From the NCBI GenBank assembly GCA_964017065.1, contig OZ024788.1:9774047-9838046 (forward strand): a stretch of 64,000 nt of DNA, in the 5' to 3' direction. This stretch comes from Haliclona indistincta (taxonomy: Eukaryota; Porifera; Demospongiae; Haplosclerida; Chalinidae). The notes beneath the pieces were generated by a model. It did not search any database and was not told the DNA's origin. It was given only the letters and a program-made list of their open reading frames with translations. The translations under genes and the position numbers were made by a program. Of the stretch, positions 1 through 12,200 are shown in pieces; positions within the stretch are counted from its first letter, which is position 1; every line of letters begins with the position of its first letter.

Positions 1-402
1 TTTTGCACATGCTTATTATTATAAGCTGATTAGTACACTCTACTAAGTGGGTGATGATGACCTAGACGCTCTCCATTGGCTTCTGATAGCTGATTCTTTA
101 TGAGTGCAGCAGCCATGTGCTACACTAGCATATGATGTCACGCTTGGATAGGGCATTTGTTGTCAAAAATTAATTATTATGTATCTAATGGTGGTTTGCA
201 CTTCTATATGAAGTAAACAGTGTTGTCTTGATAGGCTGTGTAATCTGTGTAGTTGACCTTATGGGAATCTAGCTTGCTCATTGCATTCTACTGGCTTCGG
301 TTCATTTCCAATTTTCACACAATAATAATTGTCATGATTTCACTCTCTACTCTTTGCACAGCTGTGGAATTATCGATTCTTTATTTGCCAATGTGAAGTG
401 TC

Positions 403-566
403 TACAGTGGAACCTCTCTAAGGCGGACACCATCGGGACCAACAAAAATTGTCCATTATAGAGAGGGCGTCCTCTGGTCAGGGGTTTATTATACATTATG
501 TGGGTTATATTTGAGATTCAGTAAGTGTCAATAATAGGGGTGTCCTCTAAGAGGTATAGTATAGTC
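403..566. mobile_element. Short inverted-repeat element, CAGTGGAACCTC family
   Basis: It begins TACAGTGGAACCTCTCTAAG and ends in a degraded complement near CCTCTAAGAGG. Internally it carries GGACACCATCGGGACCAAC and a CATTATAGAG block shared with 9451-9640 and 22237-22376. The ends and TA dinucleotides fit a non-autonomous Tc1/mariner-type MITE. The right end is eroded. No coding capacity. Confidence 0.6.
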
Positions 567-1682
567 TGCATTTGAGATGCAAAATTAGTCGGGTAGTTGC
601 TAAAAATATACTGCTTTCAAATATTCTTAAAACAATTGTAGACTTGCCTCCAGCTCACGGATATGATAATAATATTAATGTCACCTCATAGTAGAGTTGT
701 TGCATCTTAGGGTAACTATTTCAGTAGGTGCAAATTTGCTTAAAAACACAATTTTAGTATTCACGAACATCACAATTATTTCAGAGTGCACTGGGGTCAA
801 ATCCAGTACACAACATACTTTTTTCTCGTTCAACCAATCGTATCCATAGTCGTCATTTTTGACATAGCAAACTAGAATTGTAAAACATAAAACGTGACGA
901 TAGCAAACTGCACAAAACCTAAGAATCGCAGGAAAAATTATTATAACAATCGCAAGTATACGTCAGTTTTGTCATGAGCAACAAGATGCATAACATGCCC
1001 CAGCATGAGCACTTCCTGCCTGTCTTCTGTTGTCACCTTGAATGGTATTATAGGAATATTCCTTTGACGAAACACGACCCTATTATGGTTGGCACTAAAA
1101 ATTATAGCTATCCAAGTGTCTACTGTCTCGGTTTTCGGAGAACATGAACTTGATATTTATTTTTAATAGTCGGCAAAATAATTTGTGTATACGTGCTACA
1201 GTGAATGGTGTGAGAAATATTTGGAAAATGCCGATTTTTCATGGTCACCTGATGTGGCGAGTTATTAGGTAAAATTGTTAATCCTCCTTCCAAGGGCATT
1301 ATTGCTCTTGTGCTATGAAACCCTGAAGTTGTATGCACAGTCACTCACTCACTCACTTACTCACTCACTCATAAACTTGTTAGTGTTATTAAGCATCTAT
1401 TGTACTCTAACTGGATCTTGGAGAGGGCACTTTTTGAACTTGCAGGCATTGATGTTTAGGTTCAGGTATGTGTGATAGCCTCAGAAGTGTGTGAGATAGT
1501 GATCGTTTCCTGAAATATCACAGCCTTAAGCAGTGTGAAGACTTACCAGCACACACACACAATGAGTGTTTTAATGCGATCACTGATTGTCGTTACAATG
1601 GCTTCTGTAGTGTTAGCTTTATCATTGTGCACCATACTCGGTGAGTTGGGAATCTAACTAACTATTATGACTTTGCATTTTA

Positions 1683-1761
1683 TAGACATCTTTCCTACAA
1701 TTATTATAGTATTTTATAGACATCTTTCCTACAATTATTATAGTATTTTATAGACATCTTT
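1683..1761. repeat. 34-bp tandem repeat in SNX4 intron
   Basis: Units starting TAGACATCTTTCC begin at 1683, 1717 and 1751 (period 34; the third is partial). The equivalent place in the second segment, near 23547-23597, has one full unit fewer. It is a simple length variant between the two copies. Confidence 0.8.
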
Positions 1762-1941
1762 CCTTGATTTATTATAATAGGTAGTGAAGGGCGGTGATAA
1801 ATTGTTGGCACACTATGCTTGTCACCTAATTGTTTGTGTTAACAATTTGAATGTGCTGTTTGCAAATTTTAACTGCAATGTTTGCCACTAATCAAAAAAT
1901 TAATTTGTTTTCTAGTTGTTTATTGGTCTCTGTTGCTATAG

Positions 1942-4900
1942 AAACCAGAGGAAGGAGCTGCAGGGGGTGGAGCCAGAGGGAGCAAATTCTCGTTCAGGAA
2001 TTTATCAGCTCGATTGAGGGGCGAGGACACTAGCTACGAAGGGCAGTTAGCGATTGCGGAAAAAGACGTACGCGAAGCTGAGAAAGACCTAGAGGAGTCA
2101 CAGCAACAGTTCGAGTAAGTTAGGTATCTCCTCTAACACCTGAATTCCTTTCAATAATTTTGCGTCATTGTAATAACATTATTTCATAAATTTACACTAA
2201 CACAGCTCGAATGAGTGGGTGGAATTTAGCTGTGGGCTCAGTGCACTGGCTGTAGTTCTTAATTATAGGAAGTCACTATGAAGGATTCCTGGTAAAACAT
2301 GCTTGATAATGGGTATTGATTAACGTATTTGGAGAGAAAAAGTGTAGTTTCAATGTCTCGCCATAACCACACTCGCACACACTGTCCTGGTGCAATGGGA
2401 TGCTACAGGATACAATTAGTCATTTATAAGAGTGTTGAGCGCTAACCACATGCCTTCCAGCCAATCAGATCGCTCAAAACATGCTTCATTAAACTACATG
2501 TACACTTTCCTTCTTGTGCGATGGCAGTCTCATGTCACTGGAACTCTTGTCCCCTTATAATTATTTCGTAAATGCATACCTAAGTGCTAGTATGTGTTCA
2601 ATACCCACTGATATCGTGAGATATGGTTGGTATAAAGCCTGGGGTGTATGAACTCTTCTGTATCAACTCTGGTCTTCCCTCAGAGCGAATAAATCTTTCG
2701 CCTTTTACTAAAGATTTCCGTGGGGGAGGGCGTATGATGAGTCTTACTTAATTTTTTGTTGGTCCACTTGCTGGACCTACATATTTTATCAAAAAAAAAG
2801 AAATAATAAACATACCAACCTGCAGTTGATGTGGGAATGCATGTCAAGTGCCAACCATCATCTTTAGTAACATGTCCATCATGTGTAGATTAATTTTAAT
2901 CAAATGCGTGGGGCACTTCCTGCTCCTACTCCATTACGTCGCTCTCTCATTATTCGCTCCTGCTGCAGTTTTTCATAACATCAGAAATGGACGTTATGGT
3001 CACATGCATTTGATTATTTGTGTGCTTATTTAGTCAACGTCATATTTAAGATTCACGCAAATAATATTACAATGTGTTCTTGTTTTATGTTCTATTTTTA
3101 TAATTATATTATAGGGAATATACTCAGAAGTCGTTAGATGAGATTGAATTATTCATTAATCAGAAGAGAGGAGATTTCAAGAGTCTGCTGATAAATTTTG
3201 TCCAACTTCAGATGCACATGCACAAGAAGGTATTCAACATCATAGAATGACATCACCACACAATCTCTGCATGCTTGGATGTCTTGCTCGTTCAATTGTC
3301 AATTTTACGGTCAACCAGTCTATTTTTAGTTCAATGATGAAAAATTGTAAAGAATTGCATCTGGCTTGCCTGCTTAGATAAGTATCCTGATTTCAAGTGT
3401 TGCTAAGCATTCGTGCAGCTTCCACATGTCTCGACTAAATTATGGCGTCAGAGCATATGTTATTGAATGACCACACTCTCTGAAGGCAAAATATCTGTAT
3501 TCTTGCTCTGGCTCGCCTTGGTACAGCATTGCTGTCTTCATGATAGGTTCCTGATCATACCTTCCTGATCTGAACCCATATATTTGAGGATGTGGTTGTT
3601 GGTAATATTTTCATTGATAGTGTCAGGCAATTGGGAATTAATCCAGCTCTATACAAAACATGATATCAGATGCTTTGTCTGTCATAATGCAGTGTAATTG
3701 TGGATTAACTGACGTGTGAATTTAATTTTGAATTAGCAGTGTAATTTTGTTTTATGATGTCATACATTCCATTACATATACGTACTGCCCTGCCTTGCCC
3801 ATAATTCCATAATTATTACATATTTGTATGTAGTAGAGAGCAGCCATTCACACTTAATAATAATTATTAAAGTTAATTAACTATGTCATCACGAATATTA
3901 ATAAGCATCCGTTTGCTACTTGCTAAAATTATTATTCAGGCTGGTACATTTCAACATTATCTCATAATTTTCTGGTGATTTCCTAGGTACTGTGCTATCC
4001 ACCATATTAATCTCTACATGGATGTAAATGCCTTTAGTTGTAGCTGGTCAGGCGTAATGGGGGCAATGTCGGAGTTTGAATATCCGATTGTGCTTAATGT
4101 AGCGTGTTAGTGACTTCCATGAAAGACTTCAACGTGCTCTGTTCAATATTCACTGTCTTCATACGCAATTAATATAGCACGCTACATTAGGCAAAATCAG
4201 ATATACAAATTCAGGCAGCTATCATAAACTGCTTGGATCGGCCCTTTGTTACCATAAGCGCACATGTGCAGGTATGTAGTATACGTGTGCCGGTTGTGTA
4301 GTAGGGGATTTCCCTTCTCACCTAGCTAGTGCTTGGAATAACTTGTTCTAGTGGAAACACAGAACCCATCAAACTGACAGCAGTGGAATTTAACTAAAAT
4401 TTTTGAAGATTTGTGATAATGTGTAGGGATTTCAGACAGTTAATTATTTGATGATTTCTTGGAGATGATTTCATCATCGAACTAAAAATCTTGTTACATA
4501 GTTCTGCATTGATCGTGAGAGAGTTCGAAGTTGACTACCACACTGACACACTATCAGGCACAGCTCATGTGTAGGCTGTTAAGGGCATAATTATTTTGCT
4601 GCAGCGCCCAATATACTTGTATTGAAAGGAGCGTTCTTACTGTGGAAATATAAGGCATGTAACATGCCTGTACGGTATGCCTGAAAATTATATGGACGTC
4701 ACCAAGAGTTCATTACCTAAGAGTTTGCAACCCGTCAATATATACCACATTGGACAGTGTTGGACATTTTCTACCTCACAAGTTTACCTATTTCAGTGAT
4801 GATTGTCAATACTGCTGTTGTGAATATCATTACACACCAGTGAATATTATTAGCATAAACCATACTTCCCGTCACATCAAAGGCACCGCCAGGTGCGTTA

Positions 4901-5606
4901 TAAGCCATAACTACCTGCACGCGCAAAATGGCGTCGCACGACGATCGACTACGGGTTCCACCGAGCCTCGTGACGGTAAGAAATGGATTATACAATATAA
5001 ACCATGGCTTCTAGGTGGTTATCAGCAATATGAGACCCTCGCCCTTGATATCAGCCCTCGGCTTCGCCTCGGGCTGATATCTCGGGCTCGGGTCTCATAT
5101 TGCTGATAACCACCCGGAAGTCATGGTTTATATATTACATAGCAGCCCTATTGCTGTATAAACTTGTGACATTGAAAATGCCCAACGCCATCCAACAGGG
5201 TATATTGACAGTTGCATACTCTTAGGTAATGAACTCTTGATGTCACACGTACTTAGCAGATACTCGCTAGGCAGTTTTAGAATGTATCACTCCTTTTGGA
5301 TCTACATAAATTGGTTTAGGGCTCCATTTGGTCATTCGGTGTTTTACAAGTAATTGTCCCTTTTCTCAATCAAAGTTATGATCAAGAATTATTATTTACC
5401 GTCCTACTAAATATAGTGATTAGATTTTGTAACTAAATTTGCATGTTTAGAATGCTTAATAACAGAGAGAGTTTGTGAGATGACAACTGACACCTAGGAA
5501 ACTAATTATAATCTAATAAATGGTTTCTTTTATTTTGTTGTAGGGAGCTAGTACATTTGAGAGGGTTCAACAAGCCTTTGAAGTGACAGAACAGGAGACG
5601 CTATAA
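1942..5606 (+). CDS. SNX4: SNX4-like sorting nexin, last three exons (5' part lies left of window)
   Basis: Three exons are visible: 1942-2114, 3115-3229 and 5544-5606 (TAA stop). Each is flanked by AG acceptors and GT donors with compatible phases (0, 2, 0). They encode the C-terminal half of a BAR domain: a glycine-rich linker and FSFRNLSARL, then a heptad-like helix (EGQLAIAEKDVREAEKDL), then DEIELFINQKRGDFKSLL and a short tail. In human SNX4 the equivalent stretch runs from a linker to ADIERFKEQKNRDLKEAL and then KKGIQVW; the sponge protein also has KKG after this helix. SNX4 binds endosomal PI3P through an N-terminal PX domain, dimerises through BAR, and sorts receptors to the recycling compartment and in autophagy. 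PX and the first BAR helix would lie upstream of base 1. The predicted protein part is identical to that of the second copy at 24402-27980, with only silent differences. SNX7/SNX30 is a less likely assignment. Confidence 0.72.
4855..5145. mobile_element. Fold-back insertion with long perfect-looking hairpin
   Basis: Bases 4995-5133 form a long palindrome: ATATAAACCATGGCTTCTAG pairs with the matching complement near 5115-5133, and the loop lies at CTCGGCTTCGCCTCGG around 5055-5078. The corresponding site in the second segment (about 27535-27550) lacks the block, so it is an insertion in this copy or a deletion in the other. Boundaries are approximate. A similar AT-ended, GC-looped fold-back occurs at 45955-46072. 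Confidence 0.65.
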
Positions 5607-5890
5607 ATATTGATTGAAACTATGTCACATTTTTTATGTTCAGATAAGAAGATTCTAGACACTAATGAATAATTATTAGAGATGTATAAATTTCCAAGCT
5701 GTAATTATTACAAATATTTTGTTTCAAATCTCAATGATTTAAACACTATTAGTATGTGATACATGTAGGGCAGATTGTGATTCAATGAAAGATTACACTC
5801 TAAGAGTCTTTGTTTACAAATAAGTGAAAGATGACGAACATCTGAGATTCTAGGAGAATTCATGAAAGATTTATTCACAGCTTTAGTGGG

Positions 5891-6070
5891 GCATGAAGAA
5901 TAAGAGTTACTCACTGATCCTCAAGACGTAATTTACGACTGTTTTTTAACATCCAGAGAGAGAGATTCGTAGCTTTTCTGCGACATGAAGAATAAGAGTT
6001 ACTCACACTACCGCTGAAGAAGGCATAATTCACGACCTTCTAGACATGAAGAAATACGAGTTAGTCATAA
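5891..6070. repeat. Degenerate tandem repeats 3' of SNX4
   Basis: The phrase ATGAAGAATAAGAGTTACTC recurs (near 5894 and 5985, degraded near 6045), about 90 bp then 60 bp apart, between the SNX4 stop and the end of the kelch pseudogene. The second segment repeats the same arrangement at about 28262-28385. It may lie in the 3' UTR; no function is evident. Confidence 0.5.
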
Positions 6071-6101
6071 TAGTTTGGTTGTGTTGGGGGAGTTGAATCG
6101 C

Positions 6102-6935
6102 TCAAACTGCTAGATTCACGACTTCAGCTACATCTGTAGTGAGCGAGTTGATCCAGTTTCGCGTGTCTACGTATCCGCCAACCAATAGCAAGCTTAGTGG
6201 GGCCTGTCATACACAGAGACATTGAGCTGCGCTGTCCTGCCACTCTCCCGAGCATCTTCCATGCATTTTTGTCCCTTGGCGAATCCGGTATTCTATCAAG
6301 CACATAGACAGACGAACTTATCCCATTAGATGCTTCCAACTGCCCCTGTATTGGTCAGTCCTCCTGTCAGGAATATTCTGGTGCTTGAGGACGCAATAGA
6401 CATGAAGTTGATAGGTTTGGGGAAATCACAAGCTGTGAGCCACTGTTTATTGCTAGTGTCCAGGACCTCGACTGTATTCAAGTAGCTGTTTCTGTTCCCG
6501 ATCCCGCCCACCACGACCAGGTAGCCAGAGATGGTGGTAGCAGAAGTGCAGCTTCTTTTAGTCGGCATAGGAGGATACCTGTTGTGCGACCACTTTTCAA
6601 TGGACTCCTCGAAGCTAGCCAGCGCGTCTGACATCTGTGAAGAAAGCACACTGACGCCTCCAATCACAGTATTAAACATGGTCGCCAACAAGGGCGAGAC
6701 TGAACGTGTGGTAAGCAGTGATGGGAAGGCGCGACCAGGAGTCCCTCGCCACGTTGAACTTGAACACAGTTCTGTTGACGTCTGTCTTGCCCGTGTTGCC
6801 TCCACCGACGTACACAGCTGTTCTCTTGGCGTCTGAGACCACGTGTGGTCGTACCATGCCGCTGGGAATGGACGCCATACCTCTCCATAAAAGTGCGTCT
6901 CTCCACAGAGAAGACTGCGCGGACTCGTCTACCAT
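6102..6935 (-). pseudogene. Kelch-repeat beta-propeller gene, disrupted first copy
   Basis: Read on the minus strand from ATG at 6935, this encodes kelch blades with paired glycines (AVYVGGG, VVVGGIGNRN, IFLTGGLTN) and terminal WSRLP or W-containing strands. Against the copy at 28466-29472 it has three disruptions. An extra 4 bp near 6671-6676 creates a TAA after the DHV residues. A deletion of about 176 bp at 6329 removes most of the fifth blade. One extra base near 6194 destroys the last blade. It is intronless in both copies. Kelch propellers are protein-interaction scaffolds; no BTB or other partner domain is seen. It diverges from the orphan gene at 7156 with about 220 bp between start codons. 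Confidence 0.8.
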
Positions 6936-7035
6936 TACCTAGAACTTGACCGGCTAGTCGATACAACGACAAAAGACTGTGTAATCTGGTATACCTGAGA
7001 AGCAGTTCAAAATCACTTATCGGGTTTCCACCACT

Positions 7036-7060
7036 TCCGGGTTGCTTCGATATAAAACAG
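7036..7060 (+). promoter_or_regulatory. Core promoter of orphan gene copy 1
   Basis: CTTCCGG (an ETS-like GGAA core on the minus strand) near 7036 is followed by TATAAAA at 7051-7057, 105 bp before the ATG. After the TATA box comes a block with GTCACATCTCAACTC that is recognisable in all four copies and probably holds the transcription start. Assignment rests on conservation of position among the four paralogues. Confidence 0.6.
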
Positions 7061-7155
7061 CCGTTCAAGTTGTCACATCTCAACTCAACCATCATAACCT
7101 ATCAAGTATAATAGTTCCTGAACCAAAGCTAGTACCTAGTCTTATATAATCAGTT

Positions 7156-7974
7156 ATGGCTCCTTTACCAGTAATTCCATTTATTCTAACTGTAATGGCC
7201 GCAGTCAACCCAAAACCTTTGCACAGAGAGCTCAGTAGCCTGAGTGGTGCAGTACCAATCTTCAGATGTGGCAGTCCAAGTAAGTCAGCAATCCATTCAC
7301 TCACTCAGTCAAGCACATAGACCACAGATAGCCTGCACACAGCTTGCGCAAAAATATTTTACATAATTCTTTCTCCTTCTCTAGTTCCATTGTTTGCTGA
7401 ACTGTACAGAGGACCACTAACCAATGAAGCTAAAATATTTGGAAAGGCTACTTTTGGAGGTGTCTCAATCAGATTTTACTGGACAGTACAGAGAAAAGAT
7501 GACGGCACTGCATCTATAGCTGTCACAAAAGTAAGTTAAGACCTTTAAAGTTACTAAAATAACACTATTACTGCAGTGCTTAACCTCTACTGATAGTTGT
7601 CTACAGTAAGCTCATTCTCTGTTTCTTTCTCTCAGAATTCTGATGATGCTTCCATCTTTGTCTTGAAGACAGAACAAGGTGATATTCATGAGGGAGGACG
7701 ATTCAATATTGAGCTTGCTGCATCAGGATCACAACCAGCATTACTTGTTGAGACTGAAATTTTTCCCGGAGCAAATCCCGGACACTGTTCACTTCACAAT
7801 CTAGTTGCTAAACCAGCATCACTTTCACGAGCAATCGATAGATATCAGCAGATTGAACAAGAATCAAGTGGAGCAGAAGAGTCGACTCCTCAAAGCAGTG
7901 TAGACTACACTAACTATCCAGTCATGGGCATTGCTGCACCAAACTACTGCTCACAGAACCCTCAAAACTGTTAG
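7156..7974 (+). CDS. Orphan four-cysteine protein, copy 1
   Basis: Three exons, 7156-7279, 7385-7530 and 7636-7974 (TAG), join to 202 residues, with GTAAGT donors and AG acceptors preceded by long pyrimidine runs. The N-terminus (MAPLPVIPFILTVMAAV) is a hydrophobic stretch with no basic residue before it, so it is a weak signal peptide at best. Exon 2 encodes PLFAELYRGPLTNEAKIFGK and FYWTVQRKDDGTASIAVT, a strand-rich pattern. Exon 3 encodes ASIFVLKTEQGDIHEGGRF, a variable patch (EIFPGANPGHCSLHN), an acidic serine-rich linker and a tail ending YCSQNPQNC. Four cysteines are present. I do not recognise the family. Three paralogues follow at 29697, 31326 and 33045. Confidence 0.78.
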
Positions 7975-9295
7975 AAAATAGCACAAAATTGACTCAAATA
8001 GCACAAGTGACTCAAATAGGATATTACAATCGTGTTTATTTATGTTTCTATTTATTTTAACCCATTCACTTTCTAAATTGTAAAATTGCAAATGATGAAG
8101 TACACTTTACAGTCAACGTTATTCTCTGGACATATAATCACAAGGGCACTGCACGTAGAGTCTTTCTGTCTTTATTGTTCGCTGTGCCAGCTGTGCCTCA
8201 ACTTAGTCACAGCATATACTGTATTATCTATGGTCACAGCATAAGCACTGAGAATACTGACGATAGCTTCATCAAAAGATAGACTATTAAATTTTTGCAT
8301 CATGCATGTACCTACATTCATGGATAACTTCAGCATCAAGCCCTTGGCCATACAATGGTCATTCACCCTGGGCGAAAATTTGGAAGTGGTGTGGATGATC
8401 CCAAGACTTCGAACTGTATACGTAGTTTATCATTTAAATTGTCTGTTAAGCATGTTTCGGTACTTGTGGTTAGCTTGTCGATATTATAGTATTATAGAAC
8501 TTGCTTATTCATTGTCTATTATTGTAATGATTCTGTTACCTTCCTGTCAGTGCACACACGTATGTGTATGTCTGTGCATATGCGGATATTGTGTACTTTT
8601 GATTTTGTATGAGTGTTTGTCAGTGCTGTTCATTGTGTGGATATAGTGAGGAAATTAAATTGTGTTTAACATACAGCACTAGAGCAGCAGGCAGGTGGCT
8701 CAAATTTGACACTTTTTAATCAAAATGATTTAATTTTAATGAGTTTTTCCAGGGGTTTAGACCATACAATTTTAAGCCATTACATGTCCACTGTATTATA
8801 ATTTAATTATAATTAATAATAATTTTTAAATCAATTTTAATTTTAAGATCAATTTTTGATGTAATGGGTTATGTTGAATAATAAAGCGTTTCTTTCCTGT
8901 GATTCTCTCAGGGTTTCCCTTGCTCTAATGTGCATGCAATGAATGGTATCACAATCAGTTGTGATGTCACACATTATGCTACTAAAAATGTCAGGGTAAG
9001 GGGGCGGAGTGCATTGTTGTCCAGCACACCCTATACGCTTTCACTGTGTGGCTGTAGTGAAGAAAATTAATTGTGATTTTTGACTTGCAGCACTAGAGCA
9101 GCCGAGGAGCCAGGTGCTTAAGCCTAGTTCATAATGAGTCGCAGAGCTTAGCGACGCGACCCTTGCGACGCAGCAAATCATTCACAATACGTCGCAACGC
9201 GTATGCGGCGCGGTGAAACACACAGTCATGTTTTTTTCACTGCCACGTGACACGACGCGAGGATAGAAATGAGTTCTATTTCTCTCTCTCTCTAG
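7975..9295. other. Intergenic stretch containing the segment-A junction
   Basis: Bases up to 8386 are the 3' flank of the orphan gene shared with the second segment. From 8387 the sequence is unrelated to what follows 30867. Two related blocks containing GCACTAGAGCAGC occur near 8673 and 9091. No convincing exon, and in particular no PX-domain exon, was seen. Confidence 0.6.
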
Positions 9296-12200
9296 CTATG
9301 CAGACTCGGTGGACAGCTATGTCGAGGAGGAGGAGACCAGGCTGATCATTCCATTGAAGGAGTACACAGGATTCTGTGACAGTCTCAGGTTTGTTGTAAA
9401 ATTAAGTACATCATGCATCGAACACAATGTAACATCATGAAGGGTTTATTGACAGTGGAACCTCTCTAAGGCAGACACCATTGGGACCAACAAAATTGTC
9501 CATTATAGAGAGGTGTCATCCTGTCAGGGGTTTATTATACATTATATTTATATTTATGGTTATGGTTATAAATTATTTGGGATTCAGTAAGTGTCCATTA
9601 TAGAGGAATGAGGGTGTCCGCTAAGATGGGTTCCACTGTAACCCTCAATCACTTCCAAAAATTATAGCATCATCTGACCATTCACAGAAAATTGGACTGA
9701 GTGAGCTTGGTGTCTTAGCGATAACAGCATCAAACTCCACTACACTGCTTTATTTTCACCAGAAAACCGTCTCACAATGCAGTGAAATTAAAATTTTTAT
9801 CTACGAATGTGTGGCAGCTTTCTGTCAACAGAGAGTGCCATGCTATAGTTTTTTTTCATTTCCTCGCTCAATGACAATTGCAGTTCAATCACATTGTTTC
9901 AAGTACTTACATGAACAGCTTTTGTCAGTGATGCATATGTATGGCTGTATTACAGAGCTTGTTGTTGTCACGATATCCTGTTGGTTAGTTGCCAGGATGC
10001 AAAGTGCAATGGAAGAATGGCTGTTAATCTATAATGTAAATAAACAATAATAATATTAATACTGTAGTCACTTGTGAATGTTGTAACATAATATGACTAA
10101 ATGCTTTGTGAGAATACGTACTATTAATTATGCAACAGCTGATTCTGCTCGTCTATTGAAGTAATAACGTAGCGTTGGTCGCTACAGTGCAACTTGAAGG
10201 GTTGATCTGTGATGGATAGTACAGCTGCTGGGAAGCTGCTACTCATGGATCTGCTGTTTGCTTGCTTCCATAGCTCTGTACCATAATCAGCTACATGTTG
10301 CTTGGACCTGCTAGTCACATTACTGCAGCTTGTATTATTCTATGGCTGTCTTATGCATCTGCTAATTGCATGCTAGCATACATGTACATGCTCCTCCACC
10401 AAGGAATTGCTCCTTTAGTGTTCCTTTATTGAATTTTGTGATGCTTCTCCTCGAATTTGTAAAATGTAAACTTTAAATTTTAAAATTAAAAGTTCCTTAT
10501 GCAAGCAAATTCGTTCCTTGTCAGAATTTGACTGCACTTATCGGTGGCACTTATAATCCTTTTTTCAACTCTGGTATCTCTCATTTGGGCGCCACCTTAG
10601 ATACATAATTGGCTGTGCAGTATAGAGCTTGTTGTTTCATGTTTGTGGTATGTACTGTGGGTTAGCTGCCATGGTGCAATAGAACAGTGGCTACTATATG
10701 TCACTCACTTTCTGACCCGATGCTTTGTGAGAATACGTCAATACATACTGTAATGACGGCACGGATCTATGCAATATTTAGAAGCCCGAGAGCCGTTGCT
10801 ACAGCGCTATAGTCACATTGACTACAATGTGATGTACATGGCCCCAGTCTGTTTGTCTGTCTATCGAGTACGGGAAGTTTTAGACGGTGATTCTGAGAAC
10901 GAATTTCTTGCATCACTTGTTGGTCACATTTTTAAGACTTCAGACTGATAGCTGTTCCTGATGGTTGGTTTCCGTTTTTGAAAAAAAACATGCGTCAACA
11001 TTTGAGTCTCTGTGGATAGAGACATACTGCTGTTTTACTGCTCAGGTGTTTTAGTTATAGGCATAGGAAGTAGTGGATTGCGCTCATGTATGGGAGTATT
11101 GTGCAGTATTGTATAAAATTATAAATTCAAGGTTCTTTATCTTTTATTAAGATCTGTATGTAGGGTTTCATTTAAAAATTGTTGCAAGGGGCAAAGCAAA
11201 TGTTGATGAAAAATTGGGGTGGGGCGAGATAGTTATAGACGCTAAGAACGATACTGGTATTGTATGACTCAAGAGGGGCACGAATAGTTCAAGGGGGTGA
11301 GCGCCCCTGCCCCCTAATGAAACCCTGTCTGTATATGAAGATTTGTCACAATCAGATTCAGCTTAAAAATTCACTATCAATATTCACACTAGCCTCATAT
11401 TTAACCTCTTAGGGGCGGGTACAGTCTGTCAGACAATCTGTACCAGTCTGCCTATGCAAGTGCACGATGTCACGTCTCATTTTTGTTCTTTGCAAATTAT
11501 TGCTCTTCCACTCATTCCTTGTCGTTGGTGAGTGTGGGGGAAAGCCAGTGATCAACGGAATGCTTGCTTATATAGCGTTTGTATTGCAATGAAGGATAAA
11601 CTCATATGTCGTGGATGTGTTGCTGATCACCCAAAGTGGAAAGTGGACCAAACAGGAGCATGTGTCTGTACTGTAATTTTCAAGTCAGTTGTCAACTTTT
11701 TGCGTAGCTCTTCCGTAAAGACGCATGCTCATTGACGAAGTGTAATGGATTTTTACAGTCAAATGCGCATGCGTAGCGTGCTATGGTTGTGAGCTTGAGA
11801 CAACGTATTTGCAAACTAGGCCTCATTCCCAGGCTCTGTTTTCAAAAAAGAACTTGGGAATGAGGCTAACATTCACACATAATTATTTGACTCAGTCAAA
11901 TATCAATGAAGTACATTTTGTGCTACACAATTTCAAGATGGAAACGCACAATACATCAAATTTGTAATGCTTCAGTTCAAAATTGTAATGCTTCACTCGA
12001 ATTTGTAATGCTTCATAAATTTTCTGTAAACCAAAGAGGTTCTGCGATCCACTGTGAATTTAAAGTACCTTATGCACGAAAAATTATCCCCTATCGTGGT
12101 ACCTGAAGAATTAGACTGCACTTTTAGTTTTTTACTCATCCTGTTTCCAACCCTAGGTGCATGGTGCTGCTCGGTGTCTTTCAGTTCATTTCCTGCAGTG

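Larger units (their letters stand above)
1..8386. repeat. Duplicated segment A, first copy
   Basis: This stretch aligns base for base, with scattered substitutions and indels, to 21890-30867. It contains the last three exons of an SNX4-like gene, a kelch pseudogene and one orphan gene. Similarity stops abruptly after 8386 (paired with 30867), where the two sequences become unrelated; the left end is cut by the window edge. The simplest reading is a head-to-tail duplication whose junction lies at 8386/8387, with a unit of about 22.5 kb. Uncollapsed haplotypes in the assembly are the main alternative. Confidence 0.85.

Noticed and set aside
1683..1761. Possible CRISPR-like array
   Set aside because: Adjacent 34-bp units have no unique spacers, and the context is an intron in an animal genome.
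6671..6676. Extra TTAA-like bases in the kelch pseudogene as a piggyBac footprint
   Set aside because: piggyBac excision normally restores a single TTAA precisely; a 4-bp gain without TTAA in the intact copy does not fit well.
11532..11735. 67-codon cysteine-containing frame in SNX4 intron 1 as a possible missing exon
   Set aside because: No good splice sites in phase with the flanking SNX4 exons, and SNX4 homology is continuous across the 9388/13739 junction without it.
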